From NCBI GenBank assembly GCA_030550775.1, contig JAUQOS010000006.1, positions 1 to 51,466 of the forward strand: a stretch of DNA of 51,466 nucleotides, written 5' to 3'. Positions within the stretch are counted from its first letter, which is position 1; every line of letters starts with the position of its first letter. Positions 1-8,842 of the stretch are shown here, piece after piece. The position numbers and the translations under genes were made by a program. Source of the DNA: Armatimonadota bacterium. GTDB lineage: Bacteria; Armatimonadota; Fimbriimonadia; Fimbriimonadales; GBS-DC. Below the pieces are notes generated by a model that had not been told where the DNA came from, did no database searches, and saw nothing but the letters and a program-made list of their open reading frames with translations.

Positions 1-312
1 ACCGACGCGCACAAGGCGGGCGTGATTGGCGACACCGTCGGCGACCCGTTCAAGGACACCGCAGGACCCGCGCTGAACCCGCTAATCAAAGTGATGAACC
101 TTGTCGCGATCCTAATCGCGCCGATTGTGATTCAGCCGTTGCCCGATGCGGTGCGAATCGGCGTCACGGCGCTGGCGGTGGGCGCGTTGCTGTTCTCCAT
201 CTACTGGAGTAAGCGTGGCTCGATGGCGGAAATCATTGAACACGAGCTGGGCTACCACACGACGGAGGAAGCTGAAAGCTACGCGCCTGTCGGCGGTAAA
301 GGCGGTCAATAA
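1..312 (+). CDS. hppA: Membrane-bound proton/sodium-translocating pyrophosphatase, C-terminal fragment (5' end outside window)
   Basis: Frame 1 is open from base 1: [41 protein letters not shown], the conserved H+-PPase C-terminal motif. Confidence 0.93.
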   Translation, partial: TDAHKAGVIGDTVGDPFKDTAGPALNPLIKVMNLVAILIAPIVIQPLPDAVRIGVTALAVGALLFSIYWSKRGSMAEIIEHELGYHTTEEAESYAPVGGKGGQ

Positions 313-482
313 GGTGCGTTGTAGCAACGCAGGGCGGTGGGCTGCTCCCCTGCCCTGCAAGGGGTAATCGGTTGTGGTGTACTACCTTTTGCTCACTCAA
401 AGGGCGTATATGATAGCCGGTCGGCGCGCCGCACAGTGAGCACCACCGAGTGTCCGATAGACATCTTGAACCGGCAATCTGC

Positions 483-941
483 TTACGGCGCCACGTAGTG
501 CTGCAGGGTAAACAATAACGCGCTCACCGCTGCCCATGCCAACCCTGCATACGCGCAACTGAGCACAGGCACACCCACTTTCAGCACCGCCACAATGTAG
601 CCCGGCGGAATGGTGCTCGACTCACGTTCGCCGTCGGCGATTGCTTGCGCCACAAGCACCGCATCAACAATTCCATAGAGCCACGGCAGTACCAGCCAGC
701 CTGTGAGGAAGATCACTACCCCCTTGAACCAATCGCCGTTGTACACCTGCCCCAAGCCCGGCACCAATGCACTGAAGACGCCCGCCCAAAACGGGCTTTG
801 TTGGTGCAAGTTCACGGCGCAATGCTCACAATAGGGCTTGTTGTTGATGGGCGTTAGACACACCTCGCACACCGGTTGGCGACACGCCGTGCATTCGGCA
901 ACGGCGGGGGTGTGCGGGTGGAGGAAACATGTGCGGCTCAT
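483..941 (-). CDS. B-box-type zinc-binding / TM2-like small membrane protein
   Basis: N-terminal C-x(n)-H/C pairs (CFLHPHTPAVAECTACRQPVCEVCLTP..YCEHC), then PGLGQVYNGDWFKG TM2-like helices. 4-bp overlap with the upstream gene. Confidence 0.7.
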   Translation of the reverse strand: MSRTCFLHPHTPAVAECTACRQPVCEVCLTPINNKPYCEHCAVNLHQQSPFWAGVFSALVPGLGQVYNGDWFKGVVIFLTGWLVLPWLYGIVDAVLVAQAIADGERESSTIPPGYIVAVLKVGVPVLSCAYAGLAWAAVSALLFTLQHYVAP

Positions 942-1681
942 CGTGGCTTCTGCTCCTGCTCGCGTTTGGCTCTATCAGTGAGATGCTTCACATAGGCTCC
1001 ACACATTGGGCAGTAGCGCCATTCGAGTTGCAGCACGTAGCGGCACTTCGGACAGCGCAACGACTGGTCAGGGGCGACGGCGCGGCTGGGCGCGGTGCGT
1101 GGACTAACGGCAGGGCTGCGTGGGTTCGCTGGTGCCGATTGGGCAGGTGTCGGCGCAGGACGCGCTTCAGGTGCGCCCACACGCTCAATACGATACCCCT
1201 CCCCCACCTTCTGCCAACGCAGCCCCGTGCCTGTACACAGCGCATCCAGCGCCGCTTCCACCTCCACGCTGGGCAGATTCAGGTTGAAACGCAAGTTAGG
1301 CACATCAGGGGCTACCTCCACCTTGATGCCTGTCTGCTTAGTAATCTCCTCGACCACCGCTCGGAGCGGTATTCCCGTGCCCACTAAGCGCACGGTGCGT
1401 GGGCGCGTTTCGCGCACCTGCACAGGCGGTGCTTCGCGCCGAATCGGTTCGATGTAATACACACCGTTGCGCACGCTGTAGCGCGTGTTGGTTGCCTCGC
1501 ATAGCAGCTGCAACGCCTGCGTGAAGGGTGTGTCGCGCAAGGTGAGGTAAACCGTGCGCTGTAGGTCTACCTGCAGCACAAAGTTCAGCTGCACCTGCGT
1601 GAACAGCTCCGCAAACACTTCGCGCGCGTCTTTTCCGCGTGCCTCTAAGGTAATCCGTACCTCTTGTGTTTGGCTTCTCAT
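938..1681 (-). CDS. Protein with two STN (secretin/TonB short N-terminal)-like repeats and a C-terminal zinc ribbon
   Basis: DAREVFAELFTQVQLNFVLQVDLQRTVYLTLRDTPFTQALQLLCEATNTRYSVRNGVYYIEP resembles STN; C-terminal CPKCRYVLQLEWRYCPMCG zinc ribbon. Confidence 0.65.
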   Translation of the reverse strand: MRSQTQEVRITLEARGKDAREVFAELFTQVQLNFVLQVDLQRTVYLTLRDTPFTQALQLLCEATNTRYSVRNGVYYIEPIRREAPPVQVRETRPRTVRLVGTGIPLRAVVEEITKQTGIKVEVAPDVPNLRFNLNLPSVEVEAALDALCTGTGLRWQKVGEGYRIERVGAPEARPAPTPAQSAPANPRSPAVSPRTAPSRAVAPDQSLRCPKCRYVLQLEWRYCPMCGAYVKHLTDRAKREQEQKPR

Positions 1682-2364
1682 GGTCGGCGTGGCAGTTGTT
1701 CGCGCTTGATGAGCGCACCCGATTCGTCATACACTTCTACAGTGCCCTCTGCAGGCAGTGTTGGGGTAGGTCGGGTTGCTGAGCGTGGTTGACTCGGTCG
1801 GGGTTGATCGTGGCGAGCGCGTCGTTGAGGAGCGCCGCTGGGGGGTTTAGGTGGGCGAGGCTCCGCAATTGCCTTTGGCGCAACTGCAGGAGGCTTCGGT
1901 TCGGGTTCGGGCACGGCTGAAGGTTCTGAGGTTGTGAGTATCCCCACTATCGGCTCGGAGGGAGCCGAAGGGGTTGGTTGTGCGGCAGGAGCGGAGGCAG
2001 CGGTCGGTTGTGGGCGCGGCACACCTGTGCCCCACAACGCCCAGAGCGACTCGCCCTGCATGCGCCACCACACCACGCCCGCACCAACAAGCAACACCAC
2101 AATCAGCGCAATCGCCACCTTGCTCAGTGGGGTGCGTGCCCGCGCTCGTTGTAGTATCCGCTGCTGCTCTGCCGTCAGCGGCTTGCCTGCCTGAAGGGCT
2201 TCCAACACCTCTTGTGCTTGCACCCATGCCGCGCGGCAGGGCACGCACACCGCCAGATGCTGCTCCACACGCGCCCGCAGCGCGCTGGGCAGGCTGCCTT
2301 CCACATAGCGCCACAGGTGGCGGCGCGTCCAGCCGCACGCGCCTTTGCGCATTCCCAACCTCAC
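1678..2364 (-). CDS. Putative zinc-finger anti-sigma-factor-like membrane protein
   Basis: HLWRYVEGSLPSALRARVEQHLAVCVPCRAAW (HxxxCxxC type), one TM segment (VAIALIVVLLVGAGVVW), Pro-rich tail. Confidence 0.65.
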   Translation of the reverse strand: MRLGMRKGACGWTRRHLWRYVEGSLPSALRARVEQHLAVCVPCRAAWVQAQEVLEALQAGKPLTAEQQRILQRARARTPLSKVAIALIVVLLVGAGVVWWRMQGESLWALWGTGVPRPQPTAASAPAAQPTPSAPSEPIVGILTTSEPSAVPEPEPKPPAVAPKAIAEPRPPKPPSGAPQRRARHDQPRPSQPRSATRPTPTLPAEGTVEVYDESGALIKREQLPRRP

Positions 2365-2420
2365 GCACTATTATTGTACCGAGTACAACCCTGTCTGACA
2401 ACAGGTATCCTTAGATTGGC

Positions 2421-3146
2421 ATGATTCGCTTAGTTGACCGTTCGGGTTGGCAAGGTGAGCCAGAACAGCTGTACGAGGAGGTGGTGTTCCCCGAACCGCC
2501 GCCCGACCGCCCCTACATTTTCACTAACACTGTCACCACGCTGGATGGCAAGCTGATTTTAGGCGAGCCGGGCAGCAGCGCGGCGGGGCTGGGCAGCCCA
2601 GTGGATCGGTTGCTGATGCATCGGTTGGAGGCGCGCGCTGACGCCGTCGTGATTGGCAGCAGCACCTTGCGAGCCGATAAACACATGAACTACCCACCAC
2701 GCCTTTACCGCGCCGTTGTGACCACCAGCGGCGATTTGCCCTTAGACCACGACTTTTTCCGCAAGGCTTCGTCAGGGCGCGCCCTGGTGTTTGCGCCTGC
2801 CCATCTACCCGCCGACCGCCGCTATGCCCTCGAGCGCGTGGCGACCGTGCACTTGGTGGGCGAAACGCATGTGGAAATCCCCGAGGTTGTACGCATCTTG
2901 CATACACATTACGAAGTGCGCTACCTGCTGGTGGAGGGCGGGGGTAGTTTGAACTTCTACTTTTTCGCGGCGGGGCTGGTGGATGAGATCTTCCTCACTC
3001 TGGCGCCTCGGGTCAAGGGCGGGGCGCACCTGCCCACAATGGTTGACGGCGCAGGCTTACCGCGCGAACTTGTGCCCCGCTACGAACTTATCTCCGCCTA
3101 CCTCAACGACAGCGAGCTGTTTTTACGCTATCGGAGGCTCCCATGA
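2421..3146 (+). CDS. RibD C-terminal / dihydrofolate reductase-like reductase
   Basis: PYIFTNTVTTLDGKLILGEPGSSAAGLGSPVDRLLMHRLEARADAVVIGSSTLRADKHMNYP; LLVEGGGSLNFYFFAAGLVDEIFLTLAPRVKGG. Confidence 0.85.
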   Translation: MIRLVDRSGWQGEPEQLYEEVVFPEPPPDRPYIFTNTVTTLDGKLILGEPGSSAAGLGSPVDRLLMHRLEARADAVVIGSSTLRADKHMNYPPRLYRAVVTTSGDLPLDHDFFRKASSGRALVFAPAHLPADRRYALERVATVHLVGETHVEIPEVVRILHTHYEVRYLLVEGGGSLNFYFFAAGLVDEIFLTLAPRVKGGAHLPTMVDGAGLPRELVPRYELISAYLNDSELFLRYRRLP

Positions 3147-3562
3147 CTTTACGCGAGTTCGTCAAGCAGCAGATGGAGCAGGTGTTTAGCGCGCTCAAGG
3201 CGGGCAATCCGCCCCCAGTGGGCGAGTACGATACAACTGTACTCAAAGAATGCTTGCGCCGTGCCCAAGTACAAGTGGGCACCACCCGCTACGCCCCCGA
3301 CGCCATTACGCTGGAGTTCATCTTTCAAGATCCCAGCTTGGGACCAGCCGTGTTGAGTGTGCGCATCGCCGCACCCGAGCCAATCGTGTATATGCCGGTG
3401 CCCGACTGGGTAATCGAGGATGTGTGGCAAGGCGATGTAACAGGGTCGTTCCGCTTCCGCTCGGAAGCAGAGCAACTACTGGAAGCGTTCCGCGAGCAGG
3501 TGTTTGGTGCGGGCAACCGCGCCCATTTTGAGAAACCAGACCTGCCCAAACGCCGTGACTAG
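3143..3562 (+). CDS. Conserved hypothetical protein
   Basis: 139-aa ORF overlapping the preceding reductase by 4 bp (ATGA). Confidence 0.6.
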   Translation: MTLREFVKQQMEQVFSALKAGNPPPVGEYDTTVLKECLRRAQVQVGTTRYAPDAITLEFIFQDPSLGPAVLSVRIAAPEPIVYMPVPDWVIEDVWQGDVTGSFRFRSEAEQLLEAFREQVFGAGNRAHFEKPDLPKRRD

Positions 3563-3750
3563 ACTCGTTCCGTATGGCAACATATGGATTCTCCCGAATT
3601 CGCTGCCCGAATCGGCAGGAATTCCCGGGTCAACAACGAATACTCGTACAAACGCACTGTTGGGGTATAATACGCCAATAGTTTCACGCCGCTCGTGCGA
3701 CAAAGGAGCCTTTATAATGCTCATAGATCATAGGAGGTAAGGCACGAGAG

Positions 3751-4101
3751 ATGGGCGACCCAAAACAGATGCTACAACAGGCAACCGCGCTCAAGAACGA
3801 GGGGCGCTACGAGGAAGCAGAGCGGCTCTTGAAAGAGATTCTGCGCCTGAACCCAAACTCGGCAGAAGCACATCACCTGCTGGGCCTGGTGTATTGCTTC
3901 ACGGGCTACTTCGATGAATCGATTCAAGAGCTGGAGACTTCGGTTCGACTCAACCCTGACGCGATTCAACCCCGCTTAGACCTGGCGTTGACTTACTCGA
4001 TGCTGGGCTACGAGCCAGAGGCGAAGCGCGAGTTCGAGGAGGTACTCCGGCGCGACCCCACCAACGAAATGGCACGCCGCCAGATTGTGTACTTCAAGTA
4101 A
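3751..4101 (+). CDS. TPR repeat protein
   Basis: NEGRYEEAERLLKEILRLNPNSAEAHHLLGLVYCFTGYFDESIQELETSVRLNPD TPR repeats. Confidence 0.85.
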   Translation: MGDPKQMLQQATALKNEGRYEEAERLLKEILRLNPNSAEAHHLLGLVYCFTGYFDESIQELETSVRLNPDAIQPRLDLALTYSMLGYEPEAKREFEEVLRRDPTNEMARRQIVYFK

Positions 4102-4104
4102 AAA

Positions 4105-4128
4105 GCGACGCCCCGCTTGGGGCGTCGC
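4105..4128 (+). terminator. Hairpin terminator candidate after the TPR gene
   Basis: GCGACGCCCC-gctt-GGGGCGTCGC perfect 10-bp stem, 3 nt after the stop codon. Confidence 0.7.
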
Positions 4129-4157
4129 CGGCACACAGGGTACAGGTATTTTCCTTA

Positions 4158-4373
4158 CTACCAGACGGCGACCAGTTCGCGCTCTTCAGCAGAGGAGGTC
4201 TCGTTCAAAGTGTGATTTAGCGAGCTGCCAAAGAGCTTGTAGAGCACATTCAACGAGGCTTGCTCGACCTGCTCGGTGGTGATGCCCAGTTGCTCAGCAA
4301 TCGCATCTGCTTCGTAACCCTGCGCAAACAGGCGCAGTACTGTCTGCTCGCGCTCCGTCAACTTATAATCCAT
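4158..4373 (-). CDS. Stand-alone LuxR/sigma-4-type HTH protein (71 aa)
   Basis: YKLTEREQTVLRLFAQGYEADAIAEQLGITTEQVEQASLNVLYKLF resembles a LuxR C-terminal HTH. Confidence 0.7.
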   Translation of the reverse strand: MDYKLTEREQTVLRLFAQGYEADAIAEQLGITTEQVEQASLNVLYKLFGSSLNHTLNETSSAEERELVAVW

Positions 4374-4429
4374 CAGCGTAGACCTCCTTTGGTGCTGCGA
4401 GGATTATACCTGTTGACTTACATACGCTG

Positions 4430-5239
4430 TCAAGTCGAATCGCGTGCATCACGAAAACTGGCATAATTACGCGTGCCGTTCCGCATGCCGTTGCGTGGAA
4501 GAGGCGTCACCACTGTTTCATAGCCGTTACCTGTGCGGCGGATGTAGCCTCGCGCTTCCAACTCCTGCAAATAGTTATAAACTGTCTGGCGCGAGCAGCC
4601 CAGTTTTTCAGCCAGCTTTGCCCGCGAAAGCGAAGGATTCTCATACAGCAACCACAGAATCTGTTCCATCACCGTTTCTTTGGAGGCGCCGTTGGGCATT
4701 CGCTCGGGTATGCGCGCTACAGCATACACAGGCTCTGCCTCAGCAGGCGTGAGCAACTCAGCAGGTTCCGTCGTCTGCGATGCGGGCTGTTCTTGCTGTG
4801 CCTGTACCTTCAGCGCGTAGTTGCGATCTTCTCCGATAATTTCAATCAGTGCAAACATGATAATCGGCAGGGTCACCGACAACAGAAACGGGCGCAGGAA
4901 CACCACCATCTGATCAAACGCGCTGGCAGTTTCCAATGGCTGCTGGTGCATAATGCCGTAGAGGTAGTTCGCATATGCGCTGATAAAGGTCACCAAAATC
5001 AGTACACTCCACAGCGGCAGTGTGGAACGCCCTTGCCGCTTGCGCAACTGAATACCGTATGCTAAGCCCAGAATGCCCAAATCGATTCCTAACGCCTGCA
5101 CATAGCCCCAAACCAGGTTCCCGCCTTCCAAAGTGCTAAAGGTGTACGCCACATGGTGCACACTGCCCGCTAACACAAACAGCGTCACCAACACCAGTAG
5201 CGCGGTTGACAAAGGCATATCCTTTAGTTGATAGCGCAT
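4430..5239 (-). CDS. Membrane protein with C-terminal winged-helix/HTH domain
   Basis: Start likely at MRYQLKDMPLS; about four TM helices, then EQILWLLYENPSLSRAKLAEKLGCSRQTVYNYLQELEARGYIRRTGNGYE. Confidence 0.7.
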   Translation of the reverse strand: MRYQLKDMPLSTALLVLVTLFVLAGSVHHVAYTFSTLEGGNLVWGYVQALGIDLGILGLAYGIQLRKRQGRSTLPLWSVLILVTFISAYANYLYGIMHQQPLETASAFDQMVVFLRPFLLSVTLPIIMFALIEIIGEDRNYALKVQAQQEQPASQTTEPAELLTPAEAEPVYAVARIPERMPNGASKETVMEQILWLLYENPSLSRAKLAEKLGCSRQTVYNYLQELEARGYIRRTGNGYETVVTPLPRNGMRNGTRNYASFRDARDST

Positions 5240-5423
5240 CGGTTTAACCTCCCTGTTTTTGCGCCCCAGCCTGCAACGGTTGCGGGGCTTTATAATACCT
5301 CGCACACGCGCCAATTCCTGCTACGAACAGCCACTAAGTTGCTTAGAAGGGAACAGTTTGAGCCGTCCATCCAAGAAGTTGCCTTGTGGTGTGCCCGCGC
5401 TACATTTTTCCCGTGCAGTCTCT

Positions 5424-5584
5424 GAGATTCCTCGCCTGCGGCTCGGGGAATGACAAAGTCGGTCTGCTGGGATTCCTCGCCTTCGGCTCGGAATGACGGG
5501 TGAGTCGGTGCGCTAACAACGCTGTCATTCCGAGCAAAGCGAGGAATCTCAGCATACTCTTCGCCTGCGGCTCGGAATGACGGA
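5424..5584. repeat. Cluster of REP-like palindromic repeats (GAGATTCCTCGCCT[G/T]CGGCTCGGAATGACA family)
   Basis: Copies at about 5424-5455, 5469-5500, 5524-5550 (inverted) and 5560-5584; a further copy at 16233-16262 and degenerate copies at about 46675-46860. Confidence 0.85.
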
Positions 5585-5880
5585 ACGGCGTTTTCTTAGA
5601 TTCCCCGCCCGCAGCTTAGAACAACAAGCACATCTTGGCGCAGATAACTGTGTCGTTCCAAGCAGAGCGATAAATCCCACCCGTTCAAATTGGCTCCTCT
5701 ATCAATCAACAGTTGCCCCGAAATCTGGTGGTTCTTCCAGCCTCTTTGCCGATTACAACTGGGCTATAACAGAGCAGTTTCGAAAGGAGCTGTCCGCTTT
5801 GAGCGATTTTTTTGAGCCCTAACAACTAGCGGGCGAGTCTCAGCTCCTCGTCGCAACTGCATTATGAACGGAGGTGCACG

Positions 5881-6603
5881 ATGAAACGGCACTTTGCTCT
5901 TTTGGCGTTAGTTAGCGCACTGGTGGTCAGCGCGCCTGCGCAGATACGGATTTACGATACCATCTACGCCGCAGGCGGTCCCCCCGCGACGCAGCTGGAC
6001 GGGGTAACGTTCACTGGCGCTCTCCCACGCTACACCATGGGCGATGGCATCGGTGTCTCGCTAAGCAGCCCTGTCCAGCTGACCCGCTTTGACTTTGTGT
6101 TGGTAATCGCAGCCGCCGTGCAGAACGCCTTCGTGGATATCACCGTCGAGTTTTACAACAGTTGGACAGCGAGTGGTGTTGGCACAGAGCCTGCCTTTAG
6201 TAACTTCGCAGGTTCTCTCAGCGGTCGCCTTGCGGGTATCACTACCCAAGGAGCGACCGGAATCATCGTCACAATCTTGCCCAGCACGCCGATTATTCTC
6301 GACACCAACCCGAACAAAGGCGTAGTTATCAAGCTGCGCTACAATGGGCAGGCGGACAACACCGCCACAGTAGGGATTGTGAACCGCCTACCCAATCCTG
6401 GCACCGAAGGCTTACTCTCGGATGCCTTCTACCGCGACGTGAACGCTAACGGGATTATAGAGATTAACGAAGCGCGTACCTTCGGAGATCCACGATTGCA
6501 GGACAACCTCGCGATGACCTTGTTTGTGCCTGAGCCAGCGAGCGTGTTGGCGTTGAGTGCAGGACTAGCAGGGTTACTGGGGCTGCGTCGCCGTGCGAAG
6601 TAG
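5881..6603 (+). CDS. PEP-CTERM sorting domain protein
   Basis: Signal peptide MKRHFALLALVSALVVSAPAQ; C-terminus VPEPASVLALSAGLAGLLGLRRRAK. Confidence 0.88.
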   Translation: MKRHFALLALVSALVVSAPAQIRIYDTIYAAGGPPATQLDGVTFTGALPRYTMGDGIGVSLSSPVQLTRFDFVLVIAAAVQNAFVDITVEFYNSWTASGVGTEPAFSNFAGSLSGRLAGITTQGATGIIVTILPSTPIILDTNPNKGVVIKLRYNGQADNTATVGIVNRLPNPGTEGLLSDAFYRDVNANGIIEINEARTFGDPRLQDNLAMTLFVPEPASVLALSAGLAGLLGLRRRAK

Positions 6604-6636
6604 GCGGGCGGGCACTTTCGCCAACAAAACAGCAGT

Positions 6637-6658
6637 GGGGCGCGGAGTTCCGCGCCCC
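6637..6658. terminator. Hairpin terminator candidate between convergent genes
   Basis: GGGGCGCGGA-GT-TCCGCGCCCC. Confidence 0.6.
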
Positions 6659-6699
6659 GTCTTCACAAGCATTTAGCAAACACCCCAGCAGTGAATGGA

Positions 6700-7509
6700 C
6701 TACTTCCCTTCTCTGAAATATCCGTATCCTGCGTTCGTCTTCGCCCCAACACCCAGATGCACTAAGCTCTCTACGAGGATTTTTTTCGCCAGCTGTGCCC
6801 AGCTTTCATGGGCGGCGTCCAACACAAACAAAAAGCGTGCACCGGGCTTGATGACCAAAAACGGCACGGGGTTGGGGTCATCGAAGTCAGTGGGCGGGGT
6901 TTTGCCGTGCGTTCGGTAATAGTTGGGGTGATGTACGGTAATCACATCGCGGTGGAATGGCTGCCCATCTACCGAATTGGGATCGTACCATGCGTCATGG
7001 AAAATCACGGCGCCTGCGGCCGCACTGGCATCACCTCCACTGCCGAACAAGATTTGGAGATGTTGTTCGTCCAGCGTGCCTACAGCTTTCAGGCGCAGCG
7101 CACCGCGTCGGCACAAGCCTTTGAGCGCAGAGCCGGGCAATACGGGCACGCCGTAGGTGTGATGGAGCGTAATACCCACCTCCAATGGGCTGGCATTGCC
7201 CAAGCCAATCGCAATTGGCGCAGCAGCGGTAAGGTAGAAGTGGAGACGGGCACAATCGCCGGGCTGGGATTGAGCAAACTGCTGCCACCGATGGAAGGCA
7301 GTGTGATACGCCGCAGGCACACGCAGTCCGCACACCTCGTTGAGGAGACGTTCCTCGGGCGATTCAGAATCGGAAGGCAGTGGCTTGAGTTTGTGTCCGT
7401 GCAGGTAGCGCTGTAGAAGTAGCCCGGCGTGGGCAGCCTTGTCTCTCTCAACGCTTTTCTGCCCCGTGCGAAGCGCAGGAACGCCTACCGCCAGCGCATG
7501 TTTACTCAC
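6700..7509 (-). CDS. cmr6: Type III-B CRISPR RAMP protein Cmr6
   Basis: IGLGNASPLEVGITLHHTYGVPVLPGSALKGLCRRGALRL. GTG start at 7509 overlaps the cmr5 stop (GTGA). Confidence 0.9.
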   Translation of the reverse strand: MSKHALAVGVPALRTGQKSVERDKAAHAGLLLQRYLHGHKLKPLPSDSESPEERLLNEVCGLRVPAAYHTAFHRWQQFAQSQPGDCARLHFYLTAAAPIAIGLGNASPLEVGITLHHTYGVPVLPGSALKGLCRRGALRLKAVGTLDEQHLQILFGSGGDASAAAGAVIFHDAWYDPNSVDGQPFHRDVITVHHPNYYRTHGKTPPTDFDDPNPVPFLVIKPGARFLFVLDAAHESWAQLAKKILVESLVHLGVGAKTNAGYGYFREGK

Positions 7510-7958
7510 CGTCGCTCTACCTCCGCTGTGCGAACCTTGAGAATAGACACCGCAAAGCGGCGGAAATACACCCACGATTGGAGAATGCGCCGCGTGTAGA
7601 GCATATACTCGGTCGCGTCTGCCTCCTCAAGAACTCTACGCAGGAGTGGGTCGTTTGCCCCGCCCTTGCCATCCGTCTCAACGCCGATAATGGCTCCAAT
7701 ATGCTGAAGCAAGAGCTGATGGGCTTTCGCTATCGCCTTGTCCTCGTCATTGGCTTTATCTACATAGAACGCTATCGCCTGCGATAGCCCGCAACTTCGA
7801 ACCAGCACAGGAAAGTCGTGGCACCGACTACCATAAATCTGGCGTATGCGGTCGGCGTGGAGTTTGTACTCCTCTTGTTTCACCACCTCCAGCACTGAGC
7901 TTACCAACTCTAAAGCGAGCTTCATCATCCGCTGTGAGTGGGTTTGCACACCTTTCAT
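7506..7958 (-). CDS. cmr5: Type III-B CRISPR small subunit Cmr5
   Basis: Small helical protein between cmr4 and cmr6; IRQIYGSRCHDFPVLVRSCGLSQAIAFY is Cmr5-like. Overlaps cmr4 by 4 bp. Confidence 0.85.
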   Translation of the reverse strand: MKGVQTHSQRMMKLALELVSSVLEVVKQEEYKLHADRIRQIYGSRCHDFPVLVRSCGLSQAIAFYVDKANDEDKAIAKAHQLLLQHIGAIIGVETDGKGGANDPLLRRVLEEADATEYMLYTRRILQSWVYFRRFAVSILKVRTAEVERR

Positions 7959-8842
7959 TGGATCACCACCCTGCACAGACCGCGCCCGATGGTGGCCTCG
8001 CCACCAATTTGCAGGTATCCGTCCACCTTGAGCTCGTCCAGCGCGACTTGAGCCTCTGGGAGTTGTTTGGTATGCACCACAAAACCGTAGAAGATGCTTT
8101 CCGCCGGTACAAACTCTTCATACCATAGCGCGCTCCCTGCAACGGTTTTTGTTGCATCGTCAAGGCGCACGCGGGCAGCAATCTCAGTCGCCGTCTCGCT
8201 GAAATAGTCAAACACTTGGTCGGAAACAATCGCAAAGCGATTCAGGAGGACTTGTACCTCCTTGTTGTTTTCGCCGAACAGTTTTCGTGCCAGCTTGTTG
8301 GCGACTTGCCGCGTTGGTTCGTCGTCTTTCGCCTCGAGGTCTAACTCCTCGAAGTAGACTTTGTTATCTCTACTGAGTGTTTTGTCGCTGGCAAGAAGCA
8401 CTTGGGTACCTTCAACTGCAGGCACCTCTGAAAATAGCTCGCTGCCCACAAACACTTGCATCATCTGCTTGAACCGTCGCAGCACCAGCGGGCAGGTGAC
8501 ATAGGCGAAGGTTCCGTAGAAGCTACGCACGGGCAGGCAGAGGATGCGCAGATCGGTGAACGCCCAGTCGCCTCCTACGGGTTGGCGTTCCGTGTCGTTG
8601 GGTTGTGGTGGTTCGGAACCGAACGCTTTCGTGAGTTTGTCGTTGTCCCATTTTGCTGAGAACTTGAAGTGGTCGCGCAGCACGCCTTTGAACGCGGAGG
8701 CGGGGATAATCGGAAAGCCAGTGGCTTTTTCGCGGGTGATAGGCAGATCTATATTTGCCACGGCTTGCCCTGTGCCCACATGCACGGGCGTCAGCGCGTG
8801 CAGCAAGACAAGTTTTGCTTTGTGAGGGGTGGTCTGGCTCAT
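7955..8842 (-). CDS. cmr4: Type III-B CRISPR backbone RAMP protein Cmr4
   Basis: LLHALTPVHVGTGQAVANIDLPITREKATGFPIIPASAFKGVLRD; GRGLCRVVIQ C-terminus. Confidence 0.93.
   Translation of the reverse strand: MSQTTPHKAKLVLLHALTPVHVGTGQAVANIDLPITREKATGFPIIPASAFKGVLRDHFKFSAKWDNDKLTKAFGSEPPQPNDTERQPVGGDWAFTDLRILCLPVRSFYGTFAYVTCPLVLRRFKQMMQVFVGSELFSEVPAVEGTQVLLASDKTLSRDNKVYFEELDLEAKDDEPTRQVANKLARKLFGENNKEVQVLLNRFAIVSDQVFDYFSETATEIAARVRLDDATKTVAGSALWYEEFVPAESIFYGFVVHTKQLPEAQVALDELKVDGYLQIGGEATIGRGLCRVVIQ

Noticed and set aside
22-312. C-terminal GGKGGQ resembling a Pup-type GGQ tail, in a window with an ARC ATPase
   Set aside because: It is the end of a membrane pyrophosphatase; Gly-rich termini are common and there is no other Pup feature.
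5424-5584. Possible CRISPR array
   Set aside because: Units are palindromic, inverted relative to each other and unevenly spaced, without consistent spacers; REP-like instead.
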